A DNA stretch of 64,000 bases from Streptococcus plurextorum DSM 22810 (GTDB lineage: Bacteria; Bacillota; Bacilli; Lactobacillales; Streptococcaceae). Each line of letters starts with the position of its first letter. The first letter of the stretch is position 1. Where the stretch lies: NCBI RefSeq assembly GCF_000423745.1, contig NZ_AUIO01000004.1, forward strand, positions 1 through 64,000. The letters are read 5' to 3'. The translations under genes were made by a program, and so were the position numbers. Positions 20,010 to 28,929 of the stretch are shown here, piece by piece. The notes beneath the pieces were generated by a model. That model saw only the letters and a list, made by a program, of their open reading frames with translations. It was not told the origin of the DNA and searched no databases.

Positions 20010-20249
20010 TTGCGAATCTGTTATGGTTGTGATATTAAGGAAGAAATGACTAATCTTGATATAGAGAGCTCTATCGCCTTTCAATTAGCAATGGAAATTG
20101 ACCGTGTTAATGAGAAGGAGTGGTTGCGCAGACGGCAGATTTGTGAACAATGTCCGTGGCGAATAGGAGCGACTTGTGGAAAATGTGGATGTTTTTATCA
20201 ATTTCGAACAGCTTTAAATAACAAAAAATGTCCAGATGGAAAATGGTGA
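20010..20249 (+). CDS. Small cysteine-rich (DUF6171-like) protein
   Basis: A 79-residue protein with three cysteine clusters: CYGCD at the N-terminus, CEQCPWRIGATCGKCGCF in the middle and KKCPDGKW at the end. They probably form zinc ribbons or another metal site. The start is most likely the TTG at 20010, 8 nt after AGGAGG (19996-20001); the GTG at 20001 overlaps that site. It lies 24 nt after the aldo/keto reductase stop and 44 nt before GH43, so it is probably co-transcribed. Proteins of this type also occur near phage and cell-envelope genes. Function unknown. Confidence 0.7.
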   Translation: MRICYGCDIKEEMTNLDIESSIAFQLAMEIDRVNEKEWLRRRQICEQCPWRIGATCGKCGCFYQFRTALNNKKCPDGKW

Positions 20250-20293
20250 GACGGTCAATATAGAATAATGATAGAAATTGTAGGGGAAATAAA

Positions 20294-21691
20294 ATGAATC
20301 CATATTTACCACTATCAGAATATGTTCCAGATGGTGAACCTCATGTTTTTGGTGACAGAGTTTATGTCTATGGAAGCCATGACAAATTTAATGGGTTTGC
20401 TTATTGTTTAAATGATTATGTCTGTTACTCCGCTAGCATAGATGATCTTACTTCTTGGCGCTATGAGGGAGTTATCTACAAAAAAACAGACGATCCAGAG
20501 AATCTATCTGGTGAAATGTGTCTTTATGCCCCTGATGTTGTTCGAGGTGAAGATGGACGTTACTACCTTTACTATGCTTTAGATAAACTACCGATAATAT
20601 CTGTCGCAGTATGTGATAGTCCAGCTGGTCAGTATGAATTTTTAGGATATGTAAAATACAAAGATGGTATTCGTCTAGGAGAGAAAGGAATAGAAGACCC
20701 TCAATTTGATCCAGCAGTATTTATAGAAAATGGAAAGGTTTACCTGTATACAGGATTCGGAGGATTTAATGATCCTGGTCGTAAAGGCATGATGGTTACA
20801 GTTTTAGATAGTGATATGTTAACTATCATAGAAAATCCTACTTTTATCATGCCTTCAGAAGCTTACGCAAAAGGGACCGAATTTGAGGCTCATCCATTTT
20901 TTGAAGCGCCATCTATACGTAAAGTTGGAGATGATTATTATTTACTCTATTCATCTGTTGTGATGCATGAACTTTGTTATGCTAAAAGTAAGAGTCCAAC
21001 GCAGGACTTTCATTTTGGAGGAGTAGTTGTTAGTAATAATGATATCGGAATAAGTTCCTATAAACCTGCTAATAAGCCTATGTATTATGGTGGCAATAAT
21101 CATGGTGGTATTGAGAAAATTAAAGATCAGTACTATGTGTTTTATCACCGTCATACCAATGGGAGTAATTTTAGTCGTCAAGGAATGATTGAACCAATAA
21201 AAATACTAGAAAGTGGAGAAATTCCACAAGTAGAAATGACATCTCAGGGGGCTAGGGTAAAACCTTTTGAAGCTACAGGAGAATTTTCCACAGCAATTGC
21301 GTGTAATCTTTTTTGTAATGTGGAAGAAATGTATTCAGCACCATTTGATCTTTGGATGAATAACGATTTCCCTAAAATTACACAAGATGGGAGTGATTTG
21401 TATCCAGAAGAATCTTATATTGCTAATATGAGAAATGGAGCAACTGCTGGTTATAAATATTTTAAGTTCAATCAAAATCATACGATTTCGGTAAAAACTA
21501 GAGGATATGCCATAGGAAGTATGGAAATTCGATTATCCGTGGATGGTCCAGTACTGGGTGAAATTCCTGTTGGCTATACTAATGTGTGGGTTGAAAAATC
21601 TGTTGATATAGATTTCCCTAATGGTGTTTTTCCGCTTTATTTATCGTACAAAGGTTCAGGCAGCGTTAGTGTTTTATCATTTAAATTTTAG
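20294..21691 (+). CDS. GH43 glycosidase (alpha-L-arabinofuranosidase / beta-xylosidase type)
   Basis: A 465-residue inverting GH43 five-bladed propeller (about 1-320) with a C-terminal beta-sandwich resembling CBM6 (about 340-465, GYKYFKFNQNHTISVKTRGY). The three catalytic acids are Asp13 (VPDGEPHVF), Asp139 (QFDPAVFI) and Glu204 (FFEAPSIRK). There is no signal peptide, so the action is intracellular. Within GH43 the sequence resembles enzymes that release arabinose or xylose from short arabinoxylan pieces; I cannot separate these activities from sequence. AGGGGAAAT precedes the ATG. Confidence 0.85.
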   Translation: MNPYLPLSEYVPDGEPHVFGDRVYVYGSHDKFNGFAYCLNDYVCYSASIDDLTSWRYEGVIYKKTDDPENLSGEMCLYAPDVVRGEDGRYYLYYALDKLPIISVAVCDSPAGQYEFLGYVKYKDGIRLGEKGIEDPQFDPAVFIENGKVYLYTGFGGFNDPGRKGMMVTVLDSDMLTIIENPTFIMPSEAYAKGTEFEAHPFFEAPSIRKVGDDYYLLYSSVVMHELCYAKSKSPTQDFHFGGVVVSNNDIGISSYKPANKPMYYGGNNHGGIEKIKDQYYVFYHRHTNGSNFSRQGMIEPIKILESGEIPQVEMTSQGARVKPFEATGEFSTAIACNLFCNVEEMYSAPFDLWMNNDFPKITQDGSDLYPEESYIANMRNGATAGYKYFKFNQNHTISVKTRGYAIGSMEIRLSVDGPVLGEIPVGYTNVWVEKSVDIDFPNGVFPLYLSYKGSGSVSVLSFKF

Positions 21692-21730
21692 TTTGCTTTT
21701 GGGGCAAAAAAAATTTAAAATAAATTAAAG

Positions 21731-21796
21731 AAAGCGCTTTACAAAGTTCTTAAAAAGTTGTATACTTTATTTAGTAAGTTTAGCGAACAAACAAAC
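21731..21796 (+). promoter_or_regulatory. XylR- and CcpA-type promoter of the sugar ABC transporter
   Basis: -35 TTTACA (21738-21743) and -10 TATACT (21761-21766), 17-bp spacer. The cre-like core AAAGCGCTTT (21731-21740) overlaps the -35. CGAACAAACAAAC at 21784-21796 lies downstream of the -10, repeating the layout of the xylA control region. A 5' leader of about 180 nt follows before the lipoprotein gene; no ORF is visible in it. Confidence 0.75.
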
Positions 21797-21959
21797 ATTA
21801 GAGATAATTTCTTATATTGGTTTATAATTGGTAATAAGTTTAACAATTATCGTAACGATGGTTAAGGATTTTGGGAAAGGGGGTATTGCCTAGGATTTAG
21901 GAAATCCTTACTCTGTAGTTACAAATATCATATATTTATTTTTTGAAAGGAAAATAGAC

Positions 21960-23642
21960 ATGAAAAAAACTTTAAAATTTTTAGCAGTTATTTTAGGTGT
22001 TCTATTGGTGCTTATTGGCTGTGGTGGAAAAAAAGATGCTGGGGAACAAGCTGTTAATAAAGATGGCACAAAACAGTTCACTGCATTCAATGCTGTTCCA
22101 GGTACAGAAGTTCCGGATAACTCTCGATTAAATGATGTTTTTGCAAAAGAGTTTGGTTGGCGTGTCAAAGTATCTTGGTTAACTGGTCAAACTGCTAAAG
22201 AACGTATTGGTGTTATGGTTGCTGGAGGCGAGTATCCTGACCTTGTAGATGCTTCTGATGGGCGTCAAGCAATGATTGATGCGGGTGCTTATGTGCCGCT
22301 AGAGGACTACCTTGATGATTACCCTAACTTGAAAGCGACATTGTCTGATGCACAGTGGGAGAAAATTAAAGCTGATAACGATGGTCATATTTATACTATC
22401 CCACAATTTGCACAAAGAGATGGTATGGTTGACCTTTCTACTCAAGTAAACGGAGAAGCTTTTTGGATTCAAAAACGTGTATTGAAATGGGCAAATTATC
22501 CTGAAATCAAAACTGTTGATGAATATTTTAAACTGATTAACGATTACATGGCAGAACATCCAACAACTGATGATGGTCAAAGTCATATTGGTTTTGAAAT
22601 CATTTCTGATGACTGGCGTTCCTATGCATTGACAAACCCACCAATGTTCTTAGCTGGTTATCCAAATGATGGTACTGCAATTGTTGATTTGGAAACACGT
22701 GAAGCAAAACTTTATGATTTGATTCCAGAAGCGAAAACATACTATAAAATTTTGTCTGAACAATATGCTAAAGGTGTCATTGACCCTGAAACATTTACAG
22801 CAAAATACGATCAATACATTGCTAAATTATCTTCAGGTCGCGTTATTGGTTTTGTTGACCAAGGTTGGAATATTGATGCGGCTGAAAATTCATTGATTTC
22901 ACAAGGTAAGGACGATTTGACTTGGGCACCACTTGATTTGACAATTGATCCTAAAGTACAGCCACAATATCGTGAAGGTCCAGTGTTGAATACTCAAGGT
23001 GGTATTGGTATTACTGTAAGTTGTAAAGATGTTAAAGGTGCTCTTCAGATGCTTGACGATATGACTTCAGAAAAAGGAATGATTCTTCGTAACTGGGGTG
23101 AAGAAGGTACTGACTATCATGTAGATGAAAACGGTATGTTCTATCGTACTGATGAACAATGGAAAAACTGGAAAGATACAGATTATGTAAATAAAAATAG
23201 TGTTGCTTTTGGTTACATGCCTGGATATAAAGGCTACCTTCCAGATGGTAAAAATGCTGTTTGGGCAGGTGAACAACAAGCTGAGTTTGAAAAAACATTA
23301 TCAGATATTGATAAAGAGTTGTTAAAAGCTTACAATGTGCCTAATTTTAATCAAATGTTACGTCTTCAAGATCCAGTAGCACCATGGTTCCCTATTTATA
23401 CTGCTTCTAACAAATGGACAACGGCTGACCCAGCGGGTCTTGCTAACCAAAGTTTGGGAGACATCCGTATGAAATGGCTTCCTAAAATCATTATTGATGG
23501 TCCAGATGCTTTTGAAGAAAACTGGAAATCTTATGCTGCGGAGTTTGAAAAAGTAGATTACAAAGCAATTGAAAAAGCGTTGACTGAAGAAGTAGATCGT
23601 CGTTATAAGTTGGAACAAGAGATCCAAAAGAAAGTTGACTAA
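21960..23642 (+). CDS. Extracellular solute-binding lipoprotein of a sugar ABC importer (LplA-like)
   Basis: Family 1 sugar-binding protein of 560 residues. A lipoprotein signal peptide (MKKTLKFLAVILGVLLVLIG) ends at the lipidation cysteine Cys21. It would sit on the outer face of the membrane and deliver oligosaccharides to the two permeases downstream. The large size is typical of LplA/YtcQ-like proteins that bind oligosaccharides. It is first in a unit with two permeases and a YesL-like protein, behind a XylR-type promoter, so its substrate is probably xylo- or arabinoxylo-oligosaccharide. A hairpin after the gene likely keeps binding-protein transcripts above permease transcripts. GAAAGGAAAA precedes the ATG. 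Confidence 0.88.
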   Translation: MKKTLKFLAVILGVLLVLIGCGGKKDAGEQAVNKDGTKQFTAFNAVPGTEVPDNSRLNDVFAKEFGWRVKVSWLTGQTAKERIGVMVAGGEYPDLVDASDGRQAMIDAGAYVPLEDYLDDYPNLKATLSDAQWEKIKADNDGHIYTIPQFAQRDGMVDLSTQVNGEAFWIQKRVLKWANYPEIKTVDEYFKLINDYMAEHPTTDDGQSHIGFEIISDDWRSYALTNPPMFLAGYPNDGTAIVDLETREAKLYDLIPEAKTYYKILSEQYAKGVIDPETFTAKYDQYIAKLSSGRVIGFVDQGWNIDAAENSLISQGKDDLTWAPLDLTIDPKVQPQYREGPVLNTQGGIGITVSCKDVKGALQMLDDMTSEKGMILRNWGEEGTDYHVDENGMFYRTDEQWKNWKDTDYVNKNSVAFGYMPGYKGYLPDGKNAVWAGEQQAEFEKTLSDIDKELLKAYNVPNFNQMLRLQDPVAPWFPIYTASNKWTTADPAGLANQSLGDIRMKWLPKIIIDGPDAFEENWKSYAAEFEKVDYKAIEKALTEEVDRRYKLEQEIQKKVD

Positions 23643-23655
23643 TTCCAAATAAAGA

Positions 23656-23692
23656 AAGCCGAATGTACTTCAATTTGGAAAGCATTCGGCTT
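23656..23692 (+). terminator. Intercistronic hairpin after the binding-protein gene
   Basis: AAGCCGAATG (23656-23665) pairs with CATTCGGCTT (23683-23692), followed by an A/T-rich tail rather than a clean T run. It is probably a partial terminator or mRNA 3' protector. Confidence 0.65.
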
Positions 23693-23727
23693 ATATTTTA
23701 TAGAAAAGAATGAATAGGAGGTAAAAA

Positions 23728-24666
23728 ATGGCAAAAAAACAAAAAACTTCAGGGAATAAAACTTTTTTTCAACGTATGATGTTGCAAAAGGATTTGTGTT
23801 TATTGGCTCTGCCATTTGTTATCTATGTAATATTTTTTAACTATACTCCACTTGTGGGGTGGGTAATGGCCTTTCAAAGATTCCGTCCAGGTCGTGGTTT
23901 CTTTGACCAAGAGTGGATAGGATTTGATAATTTTAAATTACTTTTTTCGGATGATAACTTTTTGAGAGTTGTACGAAATACTCTTTGTATGAGTTTGTTA
24001 AATTTAACTCTCGGATTCATTTTTTCAATTGGTTTTGCCATTTTGCTTAATGAAGTAAGAAATAAATGGGTAAAAAAAGCAATGCAGACCATTTCTTATA
24101 TGCCTCACTTCTTATCTTGGATTATTGTAACAGGAATTGTAATGGATGTGCTGAGTACTGAGAGTGGTATTCTCAATCAGTTGTTAATGACTTTTAATAT
24201 CATTGATAAACCAATCAGTTTTCTTTCAGAACCTAAATATTTCTGGTGGATTGTTGGCTTCTCTAATGTTTGGAAAAGTACTGGATGGGGCAGTATTATT
24301 TACTTAGCAGCGATGTCAGCTATCAATGAAGAACTTTACGAATCGGCAGAAATTGATGGCGCAAATCGTTTAAGAAAAATTTGGCATATCACACTTCCAG
24401 GTATTAAACCAACGATATTCATCTTGTTATTGATTAATATTGGTAATATTTTAAGTGCAGGATTTGAGGTTCAATATCTTTTGGGTAATGGTTTAGTTCA
24501 AGAAGTTTCTCAAACGATTGACATTTTTGTACTGAAATATGGAATCAGTCTCAATAACTATTCATTTGCGACTGCTGCAGGTATCTTTAACAGTTTAGTA
24601 AGTGTGATCTTAATTACTGTTGCGAATCGCCTAGCTAAAGCTGCCGGTGAAGAAACATTGTTCTAG
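23728..24666 (+). CDS. Sugar ABC transporter permease (LplB-like)
   Basis: Inner-membrane permease of 312 residues with six predicted membrane segments. The EAA loop that docks the ATPase reads YESAEIDGANRLRKIWHITL (about residues 209-228). Belongs to the carbohydrate CUT1 LplB/YtcP group, matching the LplA-like binding protein. AGGAGG precedes the ATG. The second permease follows 9 nt later. No ATPase gene is present in this cluster, so a shared MsmK-type ATPase encoded elsewhere is inferred. Confidence 0.9.
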   Translation: MAKKQKTSGNKTFFQRMMLQKDLCLLALPFVIYVIFFNYTPLVGWVMAFQRFRPGRGFFDQEWIGFDNFKLLFSDDNFLRVVRNTLCMSLLNLTLGFIFSIGFAILLNEVRNKWVKKAMQTISYMPHFLSWIIVTGIVMDVLSTESGILNQLLMTFNIIDKPISFLSEPKYFWWIVGFSNVWKSTGWGSIIYLAAMSAINEELYESAEIDGANRLRKIWHITLPGIKPTIFILLLINIGNILSAGFEVQYLLGNGLVQEVSQTIDIFVLKYGISLNNYSFATAAGIFNSLVSVILITVANRLAKAAGEETLF

Positions 24667-24675
24667 GAGGGGAGT

Positions 24676-25566
24676 ATGAAAAAAGTAGCTATTTCAGATA
24701 GATTATTTGATATTTTCAAATGGGTATTTTTAATAAGTTTTGTTCTTGCAACGTTATATCCAATTTTGAATACTCTGGCGGTTGCTTTCAATGATGGTAT
24801 GGATACTTTACGTGGAGGGATTTATTTATTACCACGGAAGTTTACTTTTGATAATTTTAAGGCTGTCTTTGCGAAAGAAACGCTAATGAATGCAGCTGTC
24901 ATTTCAGTGGCTAGAACAGTTATTGCGGTTTTCCTTCAGACTTTTTTGACAGCTCTTTTAGCCTATGTTTTAAGTCGAAAAGAATTTGTTTTTAGAACTC
25001 CTATTACTATTTTATTCCTGCTTACAATGTATTTGAATGCAGGTATGATTCCAAGCTATATTTGGTTACAAAAAATTGGATTGACTAATACTTTTTGGGT
25101 ATATGTTTTGCCGGGATTGGTAAGTGCCTTTAATCTGTTAGTCATCCGTACCTACATTCATGGTTTACCTGAAAGTTTAATAGAGAGTGCTAAGATTGAT
25201 GGTGCAGGTCATATTAGAATCTTTTTAAGCATTATTTTACCTTTATGTAAGCCAGTTTTAGCTACTGTAGCTCTTTTTGTAGCCGTTGGTCACTGGAACT
25301 CATGGTTCGATGCAATGTTATTTAATGGATTTAATGAAAGATTAAGTACACTGCAATATGAACTGATGAAATTGTTAGCTTCTGTTATGACTCAAGGTGC
25401 TAATGCAAATGATATGAAAAATGCAGCATCAGCAGGTAGTATGGTAACACCAGCTTCAGTACGGGCTGCCACTACAATTGTAACTGCATTTCCAATTGTA
25501 TGTTTGTATCCATTTTTACAACGTTATTTTGTAAGCGGTTTAACCATTGGTGGAGTTAAAGAATAG
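24676..25566 (+). CDS. Sugar ABC transporter permease (LplC-like)
   Basis: The 296-residue partner permease, with six membrane segments and the EAA loop LIESAKIDGAGHIRIFLSII (about residues 171-190). It ends with the YPFLQRYFVSGLTIGGVKE tail that is conserved in LplC/YtcP permeases and in CUT1 partners generally. AGGAGGGGAGT precedes the ATG. Together with the 23728 permease it forms the translocation channel. Length is normal and there is no sign of damage. Confidence 0.9.
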   Translation: MKKVAISDRLFDIFKWVFLISFVLATLYPILNTLAVAFNDGMDTLRGGIYLLPRKFTFDNFKAVFAKETLMNAAVISVARTVIAVFLQTFLTALLAYVLSRKEFVFRTPITILFLLTMYLNAGMIPSYIWLQKIGLTNTFWVYVLPGLVSAFNLLVIRTYIHGLPESLIESAKIDGAGHIRIFLSIILPLCKPVLATVALFVAVGHWNSWFDAMLFNGFNERLSTLQYELMKLLASVMTQGANANDMKNAASAGSMVTPASVRAATTIVTAFPIVCLYPFLQRYFVSGLTIGGVKE

Positions 25567-25584
25567 ATATTAAGAGGGATGGTT

Positions 25585-26190
25585 ATGTACAAGAAAAATT
25601 GTTCACTTGAGAGATTAGAAAAAATTAGTGCCTTAGTAGATTATTTAACAATGATAGGGCTTTGTCTACTCACGTCACTACCGTTTGTGACGTTTGGAGC
25701 CTCTTTTAGTGCATTGTATAAAACGTACTATAACTACTCTATGAACCAAAATAAGGCAGTTTTTAGAAATTATTTTAATGCACTGAAATCTTCATGGAAA
25801 CAAAGTACTGTGATTTGGTTTTTATTTCTAATAGAAGTGATTTCATTTATATTGAATTATCAACAACTTTTACAACACTCTACCTTATTGTCTAATGGGC
25901 TCCAAGTCTTTTTAGGCTTAGTGCTTTTATTAGCAATACCTGTCGTGTTTTTGTCATTAGCTTATAATGCTCGCTTTTCAGACAATTTAGCAACAGTTGT
26001 CAAAAATTCACTTGTTATGCTTGCCATGAATCTTTCTAAAGCGTTTGGACTTTTGATAATTGTTCTGGTTCTAGGAACGCTGACATGGTTGTTCCAATTT
26101 GCTGCTATTGTCTTTATAGTGATTGGATTGCGATTGATTGTCAGTACTTGCGAAACAATTTTTAGTGCCGTTAAAGCAACAATATCATAA
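25585..26190 (+). CDS. DUF624 (YesL-like) integral membrane protein
   Basis: A 201-residue protein with about five hydrophobic segments and the DUF624 N-terminal pattern (a first helix LVDYLTMIGLCLLTSLPFVT followed by ASFSALYKTYY). YesL-type proteins are commonly encoded beside LplABC-like oligosaccharide importers in Firmicutes, and their role is unknown; they may help the transporter or act in sensing. I prefer the ATG at 25585, 7 nt after AGAGGG, over the one at 25579, which touches the ribosome binding site. It follows the permease gene by 18 nt. Confidence 0.8.
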   Translation: MYKKNCSLERLEKISALVDYLTMIGLCLLTSLPFVTFGASFSALYKTYYNYSMNQNKAVFRNYFNALKSSWKQSTVIWFLFLIEVISFILNYQQLLQHSTLLSNGLQVFLGLVLLLAIPVVFLSLAYNARFSDNLATVVKNSLVMLAMNLSKAFGLLIIVLVLGTLTWLFQFAAIVFIVIGLRLIVSTCETIFSAVKATIS

Positions 26191-26252
26191 GTTTAAAATG
26201 TGTCTTAATGATTTTTAGTATTATTTTTGATACTTAAAGTAAGGAATTTATT

Positions 26253-27356
26253 ATGGAATTTACAAATTTATTTAAAGAATATGGTTATCCTGAAGTGGAG
26301 ATTGACCAACGTGTAAAACAACTTTGGACTACAATTTTTGAAGATGAAGAATCAAAAGTATATTATGAAACAGAAGATGGCATGGGTTATGTTGTTGATA
26401 CTGGAAATATAGATGTTCGTACCGAAGGAATGTCATATGCAATGCTTATGGCTGTTGAATATGATCGGAAGGATATATTTGATAAGCTATGGCGTTGGGT
26501 CATGACTTACATGTATATGGACGAAGGCGAAAACGCTCATTATTTTGCTTGGTCTGTTGATCCTTCGGGAACAAAAAACTCATATGGGCCTGCCCCAGAT
26601 GGTGAAGAATTTTTTGCGATGGATCTCTTCTTTGCTTCAAATCGTTGGGGTGATGGTGAAGGAATTTTTAACTATTCTGAGCGTGCGCGTGAACTGCTTC
26701 ACTATTGTTTGCATAAAGGTAGTAAATATTCGGGTGACCCAATGTGGGATCCTAACAATTATTTAATCAAGTTTATACCAAACTGTGATTTTACGGATCC
26801 TTCTTATCATTTACCACATTTTTATGAACAATTTGCGCTTTATGCAAATGAAGAAGATCGTCCGTTTTGGAAAAAAGCTGCTCAAGCAAGTCGTGAGTTT
26901 TTAAAAATAGCTTTACATCCAGAAACGGGATTGAACCCTGAGTATAGCTTGTATGACGGCTCACCTCAATATGATAGTGAACACCCATATTTTTATAGTG
27001 ATGCTTATCGTACTGCTCTTAACGTTGCTAATGATATGGTTTGGTATGGTGAAGATGCGGTACTTAAAGATCGTTTGGCAAAACTTCAAGAATTTTTCAT
27101 TGATGCAAATTCAGAACGTTATCGTTATGTTCTTACTGTTGAAGGGGAACCTACAGAAACACAGGTTTGGCATCCTGTTGGTCTTATTGCAACTTTGGCT
27201 GCAGCCTCTCTAGCAAATAAAGAGACAGATAATGCTAAAGTATTTGTGGAGCGCTTGTGGAATATGGAAATGCGTACTGGTAAGTATCGTTATTATGATA
27301 ATTTCTTATATGCATTTTCATTTATGGCCTTAAGTGGTCGTTATCGGAGTTTCTAA
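26253..27356 (+). CDS. GH8 reducing-end xylose-releasing exo-oligoxylanase (Rex-like)
   Basis: GH8 enzyme of 367 residues with an (alpha/alpha)6 barrel. The segment DTGNIDVRTEGMSYAMLMAV holds the acid Glu58. The likely base Asp250 lies in FYSDAYRTAL; the spacing of 192 residues agrees with the 193 between the corresponding residues (Glu70, Asp263) of the Bacillus halodurans Rex enzyme. Such enzymes remove xylose from the reducing end of xylo-oligosaccharides of three or more units. No signal peptide, so it is cytoplasmic. It is 62 nt after the YesL-like gene and 20 nt before the GH43 gene. Confidence 0.85.
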   Translation: MEFTNLFKEYGYPEVEIDQRVKQLWTTIFEDEESKVYYETEDGMGYVVDTGNIDVRTEGMSYAMLMAVEYDRKDIFDKLWRWVMTYMYMDEGENAHYFAWSVDPSGTKNSYGPAPDGEEFFAMDLFFASNRWGDGEGIFNYSERARELLHYCLHKGSKYSGDPMWDPNNYLIKFIPNCDFTDPSYHLPHFYEQFALYANEEDRPFWKKAAQASREFLKIALHPETGLNPEYSLYDGSPQYDSEHPYFYSDAYRTALNVANDMVWYGEDAVLKDRLAKLQEFFIDANSERYRYVLTVEGEPTETQVWHPVGLIATLAAASLANKETDNAKVFVERLWNMEMRTGKYRYYDNFLYAFSFMALSGRYRSF

Positions 27357-27376
27357 TAGAGAAAGGGTCTATTGAT

Positions 27377-28915
27377 ATGGGAAGCTATCGTAATCCAATT
27401 ATTGAAGGTTTTTCACCAGATCCGTCGGTTTGTGCGGTTGGTGATGATTACTATTTAGTTACTTCTACGTTTGCCTATTTTCCTGGTGTTGCAATATATC
27501 ACAGTAAAGATCTGGTTAATTGGGAACATATAGGGAATGTATTGGATCGTGAGGAACAATTGCCTTTAAAAGGTGCTGAGCATTCACAAGGAATTTTTGC
27601 GCCGTGTATTAGGTATCATAATGGGGTGTTTTATATGATCACTACCAATGTGACACATGGAGGAAATTTCTATGTTACTGCAACTGATCCCAAAGGACCG
27701 TGGTCTGAACCTCATTACCTTGATAATGCTCCCGGAATTGATCCAAGTCTATTCTTTGACGATGATGGTCGCTGCTATTATGTTGGAACACGTCCAAACC
27801 CTAAAGGAGTTACCTACAATGGGGATTGGGAAGTTTGGCTGCAAGAGTTAGATCTTTCAACCCATCAATTAATTGGTGTGAGCACTTTCTTATGGAAAGG
27901 CGCTCTTCGAGATGTTATTTGGCCAGAAGGTCCGCATATCTATAAGAAAGATGGTTATTACTATTTAATGATTGCAGAAGGAGGGACTAGTTTTAACCAT
28001 TGTGTAACGATTGCCAGGTCTGAACAAGTTGGAGGTCCTTATATTGGTAATAAAAACAATCCGATTTTAACCCATCGTCACCTTGGGAAAAACTATCCAG
28101 TATGCAATGTAGGACATGGTGATTTAGTGGAGACACCAGATGGGCGTTGGTATATGACTTGTCTTGCTAGTAGGATTTTTGATGGCTATAGTAATCTAGG
28201 TCGAGAAACTTTCCTAGCGGAAGTGATATGGGAAGATGGCTGGCCAGTAGTCAATGTTGGAGAGGGAAGACTTTTAGTAGAATCAGAACATTATTTGAAA
28301 TTAGTTGATGTTGAGGAGAAAACACATTTTTGCATGTCTAGTTATTCTCCAGAGTTTATGTATTTGCGAAATCCTGATACAAATAACTATCAATGGGGAG
28401 TAGATGGTAGAAAGTTACGTTTAATTCCAAGTACAATGACATTACGAGACTTAGCGAGCCCAACATATGTTGGCACTCGTCAAAAATCTATGTATTATCG
28501 ATTTTCAGCACAGATAGAATCATATCTTGGTATAGGTTCGCGAGCCAGTATTGTGATTTTACAAAATAATGATTATTTTGTTGAGTTAACATTGGAACCA
28601 AATGGGAAAGGATATCGATCAAGGCTATTGATTACCTTAGCTGGTGAAGAAAGCTGTCTTGGTGAAGTAGACTTACCTTCAAATGTTAATGATTTAATAT
28701 TTGAAGGTAATGGACAAGCTTTAAAAGCAATTGTTCGTAGTTGTGGTAAAGAAATTATAGTCGCAGAAAATATTGATGTACATTATTTAAGCACAGAAGT
28801 AGCTGGTGGATTTGTGGGATGTACTATAGGGATATTTACCACAAGCCCGTCTTCAGATGACTGTGGGTATATAGATGTCATTGAAGTTATACATGAACGG
28901 TTACCATCAATTTAA
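27377..28915 (+). CDS. GH43 beta-xylosidase (with C-terminal beta-sandwich)
   Basis: Inverting GH43 enzyme of 512 residues. Catalytic acids are Asp15 (GFSPDPSV), Asp122 (PGIDPSLFF) and Glu184 (WPEGPHIY). The C-terminal domain (about 330-512) resembles the beta-sandwich of bacterial GH43 beta-xylosidases, which contributes to the active-site wall. It removes xylose from the non-reducing end of xylo-oligosaccharides; a side arabinofuranosidase activity is common. No signal peptide. GAAAGGG precedes the ATG. It completes hydrolysis begun by GH8, which works from the other end of the chain. Confidence 0.88.
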   Translation: MGSYRNPIIEGFSPDPSVCAVGDDYYLVTSTFAYFPGVAIYHSKDLVNWEHIGNVLDREEQLPLKGAEHSQGIFAPCIRYHNGVFYMITTNVTHGGNFYVTATDPKGPWSEPHYLDNAPGIDPSLFFDDDGRCYYVGTRPNPKGVTYNGDWEVWLQELDLSTHQLIGVSTFLWKGALRDVIWPEGPHIYKKDGYYYLMIAEGGTSFNHCVTIARSEQVGGPYIGNKNNPILTHRHLGKNYPVCNVGHGDLVETPDGRWYMTCLASRIFDGYSNLGRETFLAEVIWEDGWPVVNVGEGRLLVESEHYLKLVDVEEKTHFCMSSYSPEFMYLRNPDTNNYQWGVDGRKLRLIPSTMTLRDLASPTYVGTRQKSMYYRFSAQIESYLGIGSRASIVILQNNDYFVELTLEPNGKGYRSRLLITLAGEESCLGEVDLPSNVNDLIFEGNGQALKAIVRSCGKEIIVAENIDVHYLSTEVAGGFVGCTIGIFTTSPSSDDCGYIDVIEVIHERLPSI

Positions 28916-28929
28916 TCGTAGAGGTAAAA

